A DNA stretch of 64,000 nucleotides from Bdellovibrionaceae bacterium UBA1609 (lineage in GTDB: Bacteria; Bdellovibrionota; Bdellovibrionia; Bdellovibrionales; UBA1609): NCBI GenBank assembly GCA_002321895.1, contig DCMZ01000008.1:186001-250000 (forward strand). The letters run 5' to 3'. A program made the translations under genes and the position numbers. Below are positions 44,009 through 52,625 of this stretch, one piece after another. The stretch's first letter is position 1. Every line of letters begins with the position of its first letter. The notes beneath the pieces are model-generated. The model had not been told where the DNA came from, did no database searches, and saw only the letters and a program-made list of their open reading frames with translations.

Positions 44009-46759
44009 CTAGCAAAATATGCCAAAGAGAGTGGTGCTGTAGCCAGAATCGGAGCAAACCAATTGCCTGAAGGGGCTTTGGTCCACAGGACCACTGTTAT
44101 TGATTCCGCGGTATAGATCGCGTGTAGATAGGTTTCGGGTGTGTTCTGAAATATAGAGGTAATTGGCTAGAGCCTCTCTACGCTCATCGATGTCATTACG
44201 TAGTCCGAAGTTGGGATTCCTGAATACGGACTCATACTCTTCAATTGATCGGATTCCAGCTTCGGCTGAGGAGTTTGCCTGATCATAAACCCACCTGACG
44301 TCTCGGGTACCCCCCCCGATAAAACGTAGTTCACTAGCGGGTCTTTCTGTGATCTGTCGAATGGCTGTGTCCACTTGTTCCGGGGACATTTGATCAACAC
44401 TTCTTTGAATGGTGGAAAGCTGAATGAAGTCTTCATCATTACCCAGTCTCAATGAAGAACCATTATTCCTTAGAATTCCATTGAGACCATTGACCCTTTC
44501 TGGAGTGGAAAGCACCAGGTTTTCCATTATATAGGCATGGCGATATTGGATGTTTTGCAATTCAAGGGCCGTTCCTTGAGCATTCAGTGCTTCAGAATAA
44601 TTTCTGCGCATAGATGCCATCACATCGGGATTATCGATGAAGGCTCCAAAGTGGCCTAGATCATGAACAAGGGCTGGAGTGCCACCATCCACTACATGAT
44701 TGGGAGCCCCTACGGGGAAGTAGCCCCGTTCAATAAGGTAGGCCATTTGCTCACGAGTGAGAAGACGTGTGAGATGAGTGGAACCCTCAGGTAATTCAGT
44801 TCCAGGTCTTGCAAAGACTATACTGCCATTGGGAGTTTCGTAAGGCACTACGGGCCTAAGCACTTCGTCCTCCTTGATCTTGCCGGCCGCGATCAGTTCA
44901 TCGATTTTGTCATCGACACCATTGAGGGCGGTAGAGATATCGGGAGCGTTGATTCGATTGGGAGTGATTTGGAACCCAAGCTCTTGAAGAAAGCGGGTTT
45001 GAGCATGTCCCGCTTGCAATGCTTCATTGTAAGAATCTACATTTCGATTCAGTATTCGATTCATTATAATGCGTTCACCTGTACTCATGCCAGGCCAAGT
45101 GTCTGTTCTTCCCGATTTGGATTTTGAGGCTAGACCCAATTGGCGTTGCCGTTTGAAGGCTTTAACTAGAGGTGAAGCCGCCGTACCCAGCGCGGAAAGT
45201 GTGATGCCCAGTGCGCAGTTACTTGTATCTAAATCTTTCTTAAGTAATTCGGTGGTGTCGCCATTCAAATTTTTACAAATGTTTTGCCTAAAGCTGTCCA
45301 CCGTGTTCGAGCCAACACAATCAGAGATGTAAGCATTCATTACATCTAAGCTGGCGACCGCTCCGGCCGTAGCAAGATTGGAGGAAGCGGCAGTTCTTAC
45401 GGCTGTGGACGAGGCTGCACCAGAAGTTGATGAGGAAGCGGCTCCTAGAGTAGCTTCTGTTGCCGCTCCAGCGGTGGCGGCAGCCGTTGTACCTGCGGCT
45501 GAATCGGTTCCGGTGGTCATGGTAGTGGCTCCTCGGGCCACCGAAGCATTAGGAATGCGGAGTGCACTCATGATTCGAGCACTATTGACGGCCATGGCAC
45601 CGGCTTTTGCGGCATTGGCTAACCCTTGCACCCAGATGGAGGCTCCGCCAGTGGCAACAAGCATGGCCGCTTGTCCTCCCCAATAAAAGGCTTGTCCTGC
45701 GGTTTTGCGGGTCTTTCCATACCGATCTTCCAACTGACATTGAAGTGAACTGTAATCTTGCGGGGACTGCTGGTTGAGTTGATTGACGTAGTGGTTGGTG
45801 AGGCCTGCATTTTGCGCTTGAATTTTAAAACCATCAGAATAGTCATTACCCATATTCGCCAAGCTATGGAGTTGGGATCGACTTTGCTTTTTGAGCTTAC
45901 TAATCACGTTGCTTTGAAAACTATATTTTTTTGATGAGCTCATGGCATCTTGAGTAAAACGGGACGGGTTGTAGTTCTTGTCCTTTACAAAGCTTTCCAC
46001 ATAGTTTTGCATTTCCGGACGATGACTCATCCAGATGGAAGCCATAACTGCATCGTATTGTTGGCGGAGTTGGTTTCGTTCTTTAGATAAATTTTTATAC
46101 TCTTCTTTAGAAATAAGATTTGGAGGCATATAGAATCCCGGACCTGTGTTGGATCGGGATCTGCCATTTAAACCATAGGTTTGCTCGTACTCGTAAACCT
46201 TCGCGTCCAGCGCATTCCATTGAGAGTAAAGCTTTTGCATTTCCGGTAGTTTGACTTGAATATCACCCAGCACCATCTTTTGCCGTTCGAGGGCCTCTGA
46301 TCTTGACGGGCGTTCTGAATTTGGCGGTTCAAATTCAGGATAGAGTGAGGACAAATTGCGATTAGCTCTATTAAAAGCAGTTCTTCTGCGTGCTCTTTGG
46401 GCTCGGGAACGATTGTCGGATGGAGTACTTGGAATTGAGGTATCGAGTGCCGTAAGCATAGAATATTCACAAGAAGCTTCATTGGCTTGGTCTTGAGCTA
46501 AGTGAGAGAACAACGCTTGCTCAGCCAAGTCCCTAGAATTTTCGACGGCACTATAGGTCTGCGGTTGAATCAGGTCTTTACAGCCATAGTAAGAGCTTAT
46601 TCTCTCAAACAAGCCAGCGTTGTTGCTGGGGTCATCACAAATTTCCGGTTGAAAAGTAATGCTTTGGAAAAATTGTGTGCGCCAGGAAGGACCTAGATCA
46701 TTTGCCGATGCAAGCCACCCAAAACTCAGCAAAATGTAAAGAACAACAAACTTAATCAT
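44009..46759 (-). CDS. Large exported protein with low-complexity middle and HD-like motif
   Basis: The 916-residue protein has a signal peptide (L-A-S-A-N-D). Residues 1-340 are Gln/Ser/Arg-rich and helical. The middle (about 400-470) is a long Ala/Thr/Ser low-complexity stretch. The C-terminal third contains V-H-D-L-G-H-F-G near residue 690, which resembles the metal-binding H-D of HD hydrolases, with further conserved His and Glu after it. No family is recognised. The related loci at 31-35 kb also encode large exported proteins, without detectable similarity by eye. Confidence 0.65.
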   Translation of the reverse strand: MIKFVVLYILLSFGWLASANDLGPSWRTQFFQSITFQPEICDDPSNNAGLFERISSYYGCKDLIQPQTYSAVENSRDLAEQALFSHLAQDQANEASCEYSMLTALDTSIPSTPSDNRSRAQRARRRTAFNRANRNLSSLYPEFEPPNSERPSRSEALERQKMVLGDIQVKLPEMQKLYSQWNALDAKVYEYEQTYGLNGRSRSNTGPGFYMPPNLISKEEYKNLSKERNQLRQQYDAVMASIWMSHRPEMQNYVESFVKDKNYNPSRFTQDAMSSSKKYSFQSNVISKLKKQSRSQLHSLANMGNDYSDGFKIQAQNAGLTNHYVNQLNQQSPQDYSSLQCQLEDRYGKTRKTAGQAFYWGGQAAMLVATGGASIWVQGLANAAKAGAMAVNSARIMSALRIPNASVARGATTMTTGTDSAAGTTAAATAGAATEATLGAASSSTSGAASSTAVRTAASSNLATAGAVASLDVMNAYISDCVGSNTVDSFRQNICKNLNGDTTELLKKDLDTSNCALGITLSALGTAASPLVKAFKRQRQLGLASKSKSGRTDTWPGMSTGERIIMNRILNRNVDSYNEALQAGHAQTRFLQELGFQITPNRINAPDISTALNGVDDKIDELIAAGKIKEDEVLRPVVPYETPNGSIVFARPGTELPEGSTHLTRLLTREQMAYLIERGYFPVGAPNHVVDGGTPALVHDLGHFGAFIDNPDVMASMRRNYSEALNAQGTALELQNIQYRHAYIMENLVLSTPERVNGLNGILRNNGSSLRLGNDEDFIQLSTIQRSVDQMSPEQVDTAIRQITERPASELRFIGGGTRDVRWVYDQANSSAEAGIRSIEEYESVFRNPNFGLRNDIDERREALANYLYISEHTRNLSTRDLYRGINNSGPVDQSPFRQLVCSDSGYSTTLFGIFC

Positions 46760-46916
46760 TACTCTAACTATCGGGATATATACGAAAAATCTTCAAATTG
46801 TCAGAGGTCCTATTTGAAAAATCAGGATTGAGATTTATCTTTAGGATTCATCGGCTTTAGTCGGGTTATGGTTTGTCCTTTGCGAACAATTTGCCCAATA
46901 CTTCATTGTTCAATAT

Positions 46917-47891
46917 TTGCTAGTTTTGTATAGGGAGTTTTCCATTTCATATTTTAAGTTTTCCTCCCTCTTCGTTCTGGTCTTACATCTAGCACTTCCA
47001 TCTGTGGTCCAGGCTGAAGCCCGCCATTGTATTGGCCTGTTTCAGAGTCAGGCTAATCATGCTGGCTTATTTGATGTGCGGGAAATGGAAGTGAAAGGTT
47101 ATGCTCTGAGGAGACCAGGGTTTCCCTTAAAAAAACAAAACGTTCTACTTAACATCGAAAAGTACATTCAGGATTTTGATCAGCTCACTCGGGGGAGTTC
47201 TGGTCGGATGATCAGGCAGACACTCTTCGCACAAGATGGCTCCCGAGTGGAAGTGTACAGAATTCATCGGGCAAGAGCCAAAAAGCGAGTTCTGATATCT
47301 GCAGGAGTGCATGGGGACGAAGCCTTGGGAAGTGTGGTGGCCCTGGATTTGGCTAAACAGATTCTGCGAGAGACTTCTAGAGCCTACAACTCCATTGAAT
47401 TTATATTTATCCCTCTTGTGAATAAGGAAGCTCTACGGTTGGGGTATCGCTATCTGCGTGAGGAAGGCGACTACAATCGTGCTTTCCATCGAGATGGACC
47501 CGCACCGCCGAGAGTTAAATCCATTGTTAAAGAGCTAGAAGATATCAAAATAGATCTACATTTGGACTTACATCAGTCGATGAGCAGCAGTCATTTTTTC
47601 GTGATTCGCATGGATAGGGATGACTCCGGGTTGTCGGAGTTTGGGGTTCGGTCCATGGAGGAGTCAGATCGGATGGTGCTCTCCGATTACAAACCCTTTA
47701 GAATCAAGCCCACGCCCTATAAAGAAATCGAGCCTGGTGTTATGAGCAGCAGCAACCCTGGTACATTCAAAAGTTTTACCTCGAATAGAGGAGCCATAAG
47801 TATAACTGTAGAAGCTCCAGGGCTGTTTCCAGTAAAACAAGCCCGGGAGATCTATTTACAGCTCGTACAAACACTAGTAGATGCTATTTAG
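46917..47891 (+). CDS. Exported M14-like zinc carboxypeptidase / AstE-AspA-family amidohydrolase
   Basis: The protein has a signal peptide ending in V-V-Q-A, then R-H-C-I-G-L-F. The zinc site is G-V-H-G-D-E near residue 128 and D-L-H-Q-S near 222, with T-V-E-A-P-G near 303 as the likely catalytic Glu. This fits succinylglutamate desuccinylase/aspartoacylase-type M14 enzymes. No ATG start is available: a TTG at 46917 is used here for coordinates. The best ribosome binding site (AGGGAG, 46932-46937) instead points to an ATT at 46944. Confidence 0.75.
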   Translation: MLVLYREFSISYFKFSSLFVLVLHLALPSVVQAEARHCIGLFQSQANHAGLFDVREMEVKGYALRRPGFPLKKQNVLLNIEKYIQDFDQLTRGSSGRMIRQTLFAQDGSRVEVYRIHRARAKKRVLISAGVHGDEALGSVVALDLAKQILRETSRAYNSIEFIFIPLVNKEALRLGYRYLREEGDYNRAFHRDGPAPPRVKSIVKELEDIKIDLHLDLHQSMSSSHFFVIRMDRDDSGLSEFGVRSMEESDRMVLSDYKPFRIKPTPYKEIEPGVMSSSNPGTFKSFTSNRGAISITVEAPGLFPVKQAREIYLQLVQTLVDAI

Positions 47892-47892
47892 G

Positions 47893-48369
47893 CTACTGAT
47901 TCCAAGTCACTTTTAACATGAGGTTTAAGAACTCCGTTACGTTTTCAACAAGATAGGCATCACTATTATTGGTCAATTTCCAATGGTGACAAAAGGCTTT
48001 TTTATAGACGACAAAACCGTTCACGTCGTTTCCTAATTTCACTTCGGTGGAAGGGGCATCTGCACATCGAGGTCGACCAGAGTCCACATCTTTTAACTCT
48101 TGAGATTCTATTCGCTCTGTATTTTTTAACAGCCCTGAAACAACAATGTCATCCAATTGAGCAATGATAGAACTCGAGGTTTCAGTGTCTCTCAAACTTC
48201 TAACCGACTTCTCAACCCGGCCGTCATCAAAGATTGAAATCTTAATTACATTCTGAAACTGGGGCGGTGCATACCCCGGATACTGAGTCAGCTCGATAAG
48301 CTTTTCCGCACCGAATGCGCTTATAGAAAAACACATGATTGTTGCAGCAATAATCCCTTTAAAATTCAT
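47893..48369 (-). CDS. Exported protein of unknown function
   Basis: I chose the ATG at 48369 (158 residues), which has a GGGGGA site; the frame runs ten codons further upstream. The signal peptide ends in I-S-A-F-G-A-E. The mature part has one Cys pair and beta-rich segments (V-I-K-I-S-I-F-D-D-G-R-V). No family is recognised. It converges on the M14-like gene with one base between stops. Confidence 0.6.
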   Translation of the reverse strand: MNFKGIIAATIMCFSISAFGAEKLIELTQYPGYAPPQFQNVIKISIFDDGRVEKSVRSLRDTETSSSIIAQLDDIVVSGLLKNTERIESQELKDVDSGRPRCADAPSTEVKLGNDVNGFVVYKKAFCHHWKLTNNSDAYLVENVTEFLNLMLKVTWNQ

Positions 48370-48615
48370 AAATCCCCCAAATGGTAAGAATGGAGCCAAG
48401 ATGGCTCTTCAAAGTGTTGATAAATACTATCCTTGAAAACTTCATGCCAAGGGTTTTTGACACATTTTGGCCCCAGATGTCTTGTCGGTTGATTCAACAC
48501 ATTGCGGGGTCGAGGTATACAAAGCTTTTAAAGATCTTCATGGAACCAAGGTCTGTCATCTTCAGTGAAGCATAAGGGAATAGTGAACTGAGATTTCTCT
48601 TCGTAAGGAGGAGCC

Positions 48616-49248
48616 ATGAGAAACTTAATTACAATGCTCCTGGTGTTAGTCTCCGCAGGGTCGGCTCATGCTTTAGATTTTCAAAAGCAGAGTCCAAAAT
48701 GCTTGAACTCTTATTTAGGAGCAGAGGAACTTCCGGACGCTCTTGGTGGATCCCCATTGGACGAGCACAGCCTTGACGGAGTCATTTGTGTTAAACTTGT
48801 GGGTTTAAAACAGAATGTCTTAGATGCTTTGAGTGAAATGTTCTATCGCAGGCATGAAAACCAGTCGGACTATGATCGTTGGACAACAAGTCTCTATATT
48901 TTAAATACCAAGTTTACTCAATCCAATTCATTTTCTTGGGATCAGTTAAAAACTTGGATGGATGCGCTCGATATCCCAGAAAGGCAACGTCAGGGGATTT
49001 CGGTAGAGTTTTTTAATGACTACAATTCTTCGGAACTCTCCTCTCATGACGTAGCTACGGACTCTGCATTAGCAGCGCCGGTATTAGATAAGTTAAAACA
49101 GTTATTGGATGGAAAGAGTTTTATGCGTGTGAAAATGCATCACTTCCAAGAAGGGGATTGCCCTGGATGTGGTTTGTATCGCGAACATGTTCTCTACTTC
49201 TTGAATAAGAGAGTGGTTTACATGCGTGGTTTTCAACACGATGCTTAA
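48616..49248 (+). CDS. Exported protein of unknown function
   Basis: The 210-residue protein has a strong AAGGAGGAG site and a signal peptide ending in A-H-A-L-D. The mature part has a K-C-L-N-S-Y-L segment near its start and a C-P-G-C-G pair near residue 185 that could bind metal or form a disulfide. The C-terminus is aromatic and basic. No family is recognised. A strong terminator follows. Confidence 0.62.
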   Translation: MRNLITMLLVLVSAGSAHALDFQKQSPKCLNSYLGAEELPDALGGSPLDEHSLDGVICVKLVGLKQNVLDALSEMFYRRHENQSDYDRWTTSLYILNTKFTQSNSFSWDQLKTWMDALDIPERQRQGISVEFFNDYNSSELSSHDVATDSALAAPVLDKLKQLLDGKSFMRVKMHHFQEGDCPGCGLYREHVLYFLNKRVVYMRGFQHDA

Positions 49249-49314
49249 ATTGAATTCATTTTTGGTGATCTTGGAGTACTGTGTACTCTAGGTGATCCAC
49301 AACCCACCCATTTA

Positions 49315-49343
49315 GGTCGGAAGCTTTGCTTCCGGCCTTTTTT
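49315..49343 (+). terminator. Intrinsic terminator before the aspartate kinase gene
   Basis: GGTCGGAAGC and GCTTCCGGCC form a 10-bp stem (one G-T pair) with a TTT loop and a six-base T run. It ends transcription from the gene at 48616. Confidence 0.92.
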
Positions 49344-49356
49344 AATTTATGCCCCG

Positions 49357-49391
49357 CAGCTCCAAATGGTGCCTGGCACCTTTTGGAGCTG
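49357..49391. repeat. REP-like near-perfect 35-base palindrome
   Basis: The sequence is symmetric about the T at 49374 with one mismatch: CAGCTCCAAA, a mismatch position, GGTGCC, T, GGCACC, mismatch, TTTGGAGCTG. GGTGCC-T-GGCACC cores of this type are typical of REP palindromes associated with REP-associated tyrosine transposases, from memory. It lies 12 bases before the aspartate kinase start. No transposase gene is seen nearby. Confidence 0.7.
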
Positions 49392-49403
49392 TATAGTGTC
49401 ATC

Positions 49404-50573
49404 ATGATTTCACAAACGGATCAAAGTTTTGATCAACCCGTTGAGGTATTAAAATTTGGAGGTTCTAGCTTAGCCACTCCCGAGCGTGTTCAGCATGCAG
49501 CTCAATGTATTCAAAGGCGAGTGTTGGCTGGAAATAAAGTGATAGCCATCGTTAGTGCCATGGGTTCTACCACAAATGATCTAAACCAATTGGCGCGACA
49601 GGTATCAACCTCTCCCAGTCGCAGGGAATTGGATATGCTCATCAGCGCCGGTGAGCGGATCAGTATGGCGTTGATCAGTATGGCGTTGAATGATTTGGGT
49701 TGTCCTGCCATTAGTTTTACAGGTTCCCAGGCTGGAGTGCTTACCCAAGGCTCGCACAGCGATGCTGAAATCTTAGATTTAAAGCCTATCCGAGTGGTGG
49801 AAGCTCTGAACAGTAACAAAGTGGCGGTGGTCGCTGGGTTTCAAGGCGTGGACCCTGTGACCAAAGATGTTACGACACTGGGTCGAGGAGGTTCGGACAT
49901 CACTGCAGTGGCTTTCGCTCATCATTTTAAAGCCGAGTATTGTCGTTTTATAAAAGATGTGCCTGGAATTCAGCCGGCGGATCCTAAGTGGGTGAAAACG
50001 GCTAAAGTCATTGAAGAAGTGCCTTTAATTATTTTAAGGCAGGCTTGTGAGATGGGTGCCAAAGTATTAAATCCAAGGTGTCTAGAGTTAGCCTCAAAAT
50101 GCCAAGTGAAATTGCATTTAGGCTCTATAGAATTAGATGGTGCCGGTTCAACGATTTCGAATCTCGAATTGGATTCAAGAAAACCCATGTTCTTAAGCGT
50201 ATTACCAACAGTTTTAGAGGTAAATGATAAACATGAGACCGAAATTTTAGAGTTACAAAAAAATGGGACTTTACCTAGAACACTGACTCGGTATTCTTTT
50301 GAAGGAAAGACTTACTGGGTGACTCATCCTGATCATTTTGATTTTTATGCATCTAAGTTTGAAGACCTAAGGATTACTTATGAAAAGTTGCAGCTGACAG
50401 CAGTGATTTACTCGAATCAAACTTCTGAAAAACAAAGTCCACCCTCTATAAATAATATTTATCTCTATAACAGCTTTTTCGTAGATAACATCTGGGTCCA
50501 GCATTGGTTGCCTGATGCAGATCTTAAAGAATGTGGGAGCTCTATTTTTCAACTGGCCTGGTCACGGGATTAA
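49404..50573 (+). CDS. lysC: Aspartate kinase with divergent C-terminal region
   Basis: I chose the ATG at 49404 (389 residues); the frame extends upstream through the palindrome but family similarity starts after 49430. The kinase domain is complete: L-K-F-G-G-S-S-L near residue 16, S-A-M-G-S-T-T-N-D-L near 50, L-I-S-A-G-E-R-I-S near 75 and G-R-G-G-S-D-I-T-A near 158. After about residue 260 the usual tandem ACT domains cannot be recognised; the 130-residue tail is divergent. It would phosphorylate aspartate for Lys/Thr/Met/diaminopimelate synthesis, with unusual feedback control. Confidence 0.85.
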   Translation: MISQTDQSFDQPVEVLKFGGSSLATPERVQHAAQCIQRRVLAGNKVIAIVSAMGSTTNDLNQLARQVSTSPSRRELDMLISAGERISMALISMALNDLGCPAISFTGSQAGVLTQGSHSDAEILDLKPIRVVEALNSNKVAVVAGFQGVDPVTKDVTTLGRGGSDITAVAFAHHFKAEYCRFIKDVPGIQPADPKWVKTAKVIEEVPLIILRQACEMGAKVLNPRCLELASKCQVKLHLGSIELDGAGSTISNLELDSRKPMFLSVLPTVLEVNDKHETEILELQKNGTLPRTLTRYSFEGKTYWVTHPDHFDFYASKFEDLRITYEKLQLTAVIYSNQTSEKQSPPSINNIYLYNSFFVDNIWVQHWLPDADLKECGSSIFQLAWSRD

Positions 50574-50577
50574 ATCT

Positions 50578-50602
50578 ACCCAGGACTTTGTAGGTCCTGG
50601 GT
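50578..50602 (+). terminator. Hairpin after the aspartate kinase gene
   Basis: ACCCAGGAC and GTCCTGGGT form a perfect 9-bp stem with a TTTGTAG loop, five bases after the stop. There is no T run, so it is a probable but not classical terminator or 3' stabilising stem. Confidence 0.6.
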
Positions 50603-50723
50603 TCGGGTCAGGAAATTTTATTGTTAAAATTTCTAAATTTCTGCAATTCTCAAGCATCCGCTGCACTTGTTTATAAAAATCAGCTAGCTTCTTTCTATAA
50701 TTTTTAGAGTAGGGGTGAGTATT

Positions 50724-51329
50724 GTGAAAATATTAATTTCAATGTTTATATTAGTTTGTTCGATCCATGGTTTTTCTTCAGAGCCCAATGAGCAAATTAT
50801 TGCTGTAAATGAAGATGTTTTTAGTCGAATGAGTTATGCTAGTCCGTCTTTTCGAGGGAAGATATCCGCAGTCTTAAGTGATAAAATAAATGGTATTGAT
50901 GGCTTTGTTCGTCCTAAGGTCTCCAGAAATAACAATAAGAGAGTATTAATCAACACCAATGGAAATAGACATATTGTTGGGAAGTATTTACTTCCTATTA
51001 GAGCAAACATTGTTTTTGAACTTAAAGACGGTGAGGGGAATTTTGTTTCCTATGAAACTGAGTTTGGTGAAGAAATTACTTTTGAACCATATCCTTTAGT
51101 TTTCTATTTGATCGAAACCGACATCGACTACGAGAGACGTTTGGGCGATGTAAGAAGTTTTAATCAGAAAAGTAAAAAGCTGACTCTTCCAGAGAATACT
51201 GGTCGATTTGTCGGAGTGGGGCGTTTTCAATATAACAAGATTTTTGATATTGAATTCTATGAAATGGTCGAAAGTGAAGGAGCTATTCTTTTAAAAGAAG
51301 CCGGTGCTTTTTCAAAAAATATTTATTAA
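50724..51329 (+). CDS. Exported protein of unknown function
   Basis: I chose the GTG at 50724 because AGGGGT lies seven bases upstream; another GTG in frame lies at 50715. The 201-residue protein has a signal peptide (L-I-S-M-F-I-L-V-C-S-I-H-G). The mature part is a beta-rich domain with many charged residues and a C-terminal F-D-I-E-F-Y-E-M segment. No family is recognised. The transglycosylase gene converges on it with 11 bases between stops. Confidence 0.58.
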   Translation: MKILISMFILVCSIHGFSSEPNEQIIAVNEDVFSRMSYASPSFRGKISAVLSDKINGIDGFVRPKVSRNNNKRVLINTNGNRHIVGKYLLPIRANIVFELKDGEGNFVSYETEFGEEITFEPYPLVFYLIETDIDYERRLGDVRSFNQKSKKLTLPENTGRFVGVGRFQYNKIFDIEFYEMVESEGAILLKEAGAFSKNIY

Positions 51330-51340
51330 GAAAATGATTT

Positions 51341-52309
51341 TTACTGAGTGATCATTTTTTTGTTTGGAAGACCTTTGTCATTAATAGCTATGGAGCTCTT
51401 TACTTTGGCGTTTTCTTGCTGTTTGAGAAGTCGCCGAATAAATGCGGAAGCATTTAGCAGATGACCTTTAGGGATTCGAATCCAATAGCCTTTTTCTTGG
51501 CTAGGTATAAAACCCCTGATCAGCGAAGGATTTAACCTTTGAATGTGCTTTCGAGTGAACCCCATAAAAGTGGCTAGGTTCACTAGGTCGGTTCCTCCAG
51601 GAGCGAAAAAATATTCATACTCGTAGGGTTTCATGCGTTTTACATTTTTGAACCCATACAGCTGAGGTACTTTTGCAATCAGTACCGTTGCAATCAATTT
51701 AGGAATGTACTCTCTGGTTTCTTTTGGGAAATCTTTTTGTTCTGATAGTTTCCAGAAGTTTTTTGTATTGTATTTCTTTATGAGTCTTTTGAGCCGATTT
51801 TCCCCCATATTATAGGCGGCAGCGGTCAGGTACCAAGAGCCAAACATTTTATACAGATCGGCCAAGTATTCCGCGGCAGCTTCTGTGCTTTTGTAAAAGT
51901 CTCTTCTCTCATCAAGCCACCAGTTGTGCTTTAGCCCATACCGTTTTCCGGTAGCTAGCATAAACTGCCAATAGCCAACGGCCTTTGCGGAACTGATGGC
52001 ATTGGCTGTAAGTCCGCTTTCAATCAATGCAATATATGAGAGATCGAGAGGTAAGCCTTTAGCTTTCATAATTCGTCTCATTTTTGGCAGATAACGATGA
52101 GAGCGAGAAAGCCACATTTGAAAGCCGCGTCGGCGCTTAGATTGAAACTCCTGAACCCATTTTCTAATTTTGTGGTTATATGTCACCGGAATATCATAGT
52201 AAGGATTTTGATGAACAGAGGGTGCGGCTTGAAACCTGGAATAGCTGGGAGTTGAGCCAAAAGCGAATGGGGAGTTTAAAATAAATGCTAGGATCAAAAT
52301 GTATTTCAA
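51341..52309 (-). CDS. MltD-like lytic transglycosylase (SLT domain plus LysM-like tail)
   Basis: The 322-residue protein starts at a TTG with a strong GGGAGGGAC site; no ATG is available. It has a signal peptide (L-I-L-A-F-I-L-N-S-P-F-A-F-G). The SLT core is S-Y-I-A-L-I-E-S-G-L near residue 90 (catalytic Glu), then A-V-G-Y-W-Q-F-M and A-A-A-Y-N-M-G-E-N-R. The C-terminus has one LysM-like repeat. It cleaves peptidoglycan glycan strands. Its position beside the rod/ring operon suggests a role in letting the flagellar rod through the wall, which would complement the FlgJ that lacks a muramidase. Confidence 0.85.
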   Translation of the reverse strand: MKYILILAFILNSPFAFGSTPSYSRFQAAPSVHQNPYYDIPVTYNHKIRKWVQEFQSKRRRGFQMWLSRSHRYLPKMRRIMKAKGLPLDLSYIALIESGLTANAISSAKAVGYWQFMLATGKRYGLKHNWWLDERRDFYKSTEAAAEYLADLYKMFGSWYLTAAAYNMGENRLKRLIKKYNTKNFWKLSEQKDFPKETREYIPKLIATVLIAKVPQLYGFKNVKRMKPYEYEYFFAPGGTDLVNLATFMGFTRKHIQRLNPSLIRGFIPSQEKGYWIRIPKGHLLNASAFIRRLLKQQENAKVKSSIAINDKGLPNKKMITQ

Positions 52310-52566
52310 GCAGTCCCTCCCTCACTCATCGCGACTTGATAAACATAGTGTAGTGAAAACCCCTGCAGAGTTCAATAGCAGCCTGTCTGGACATTTGTCC
52401 CGTCAATGGAATCTGTAATGTGATGGATTTTTGACGCTAGCAATGGAAAATCTAGGTAAATCGTCTCAATTACGTATCGGAGATGAGGCCGTCCACTCTA
52501 GTATTTCTTTTAAAAATGGTATTTTGATCGAGTTTTTCAGGACATTGATCTTGAATGCAATGCGAA

Positions 52567-52582
52567 TGGCATGAGCCTTGCT
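52567..52582 (+). promoter_or_regulatory. Sigma-54-like promoter upstream of flgF
   Basis: TGGCATG, four bases, then TTGCT matches the -24/-12 consensus TGGCACG-N4-TTGCW at all but one position, with the essential GG and GC exactly ten bases apart. It lies 44 bases before the flgF start, downstream of a long gene-free stretch. No sigma-54 gene is in the window, so use of this site is an inference. Confidence 0.7.
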
Positions 52583-52625
52583 CATCTAGTGGGTGGGGCA
52601 AGACCTCTATCAAGGAAGATAGTTT

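Noticed and set aside
45378..45686. Ala/Val-rich open frame antisense to the 916-residue gene
   Set aside because: It is the mirror of the Ala/Thr/Ser low-complexity region of the real minus-strand gene and has no independent support.
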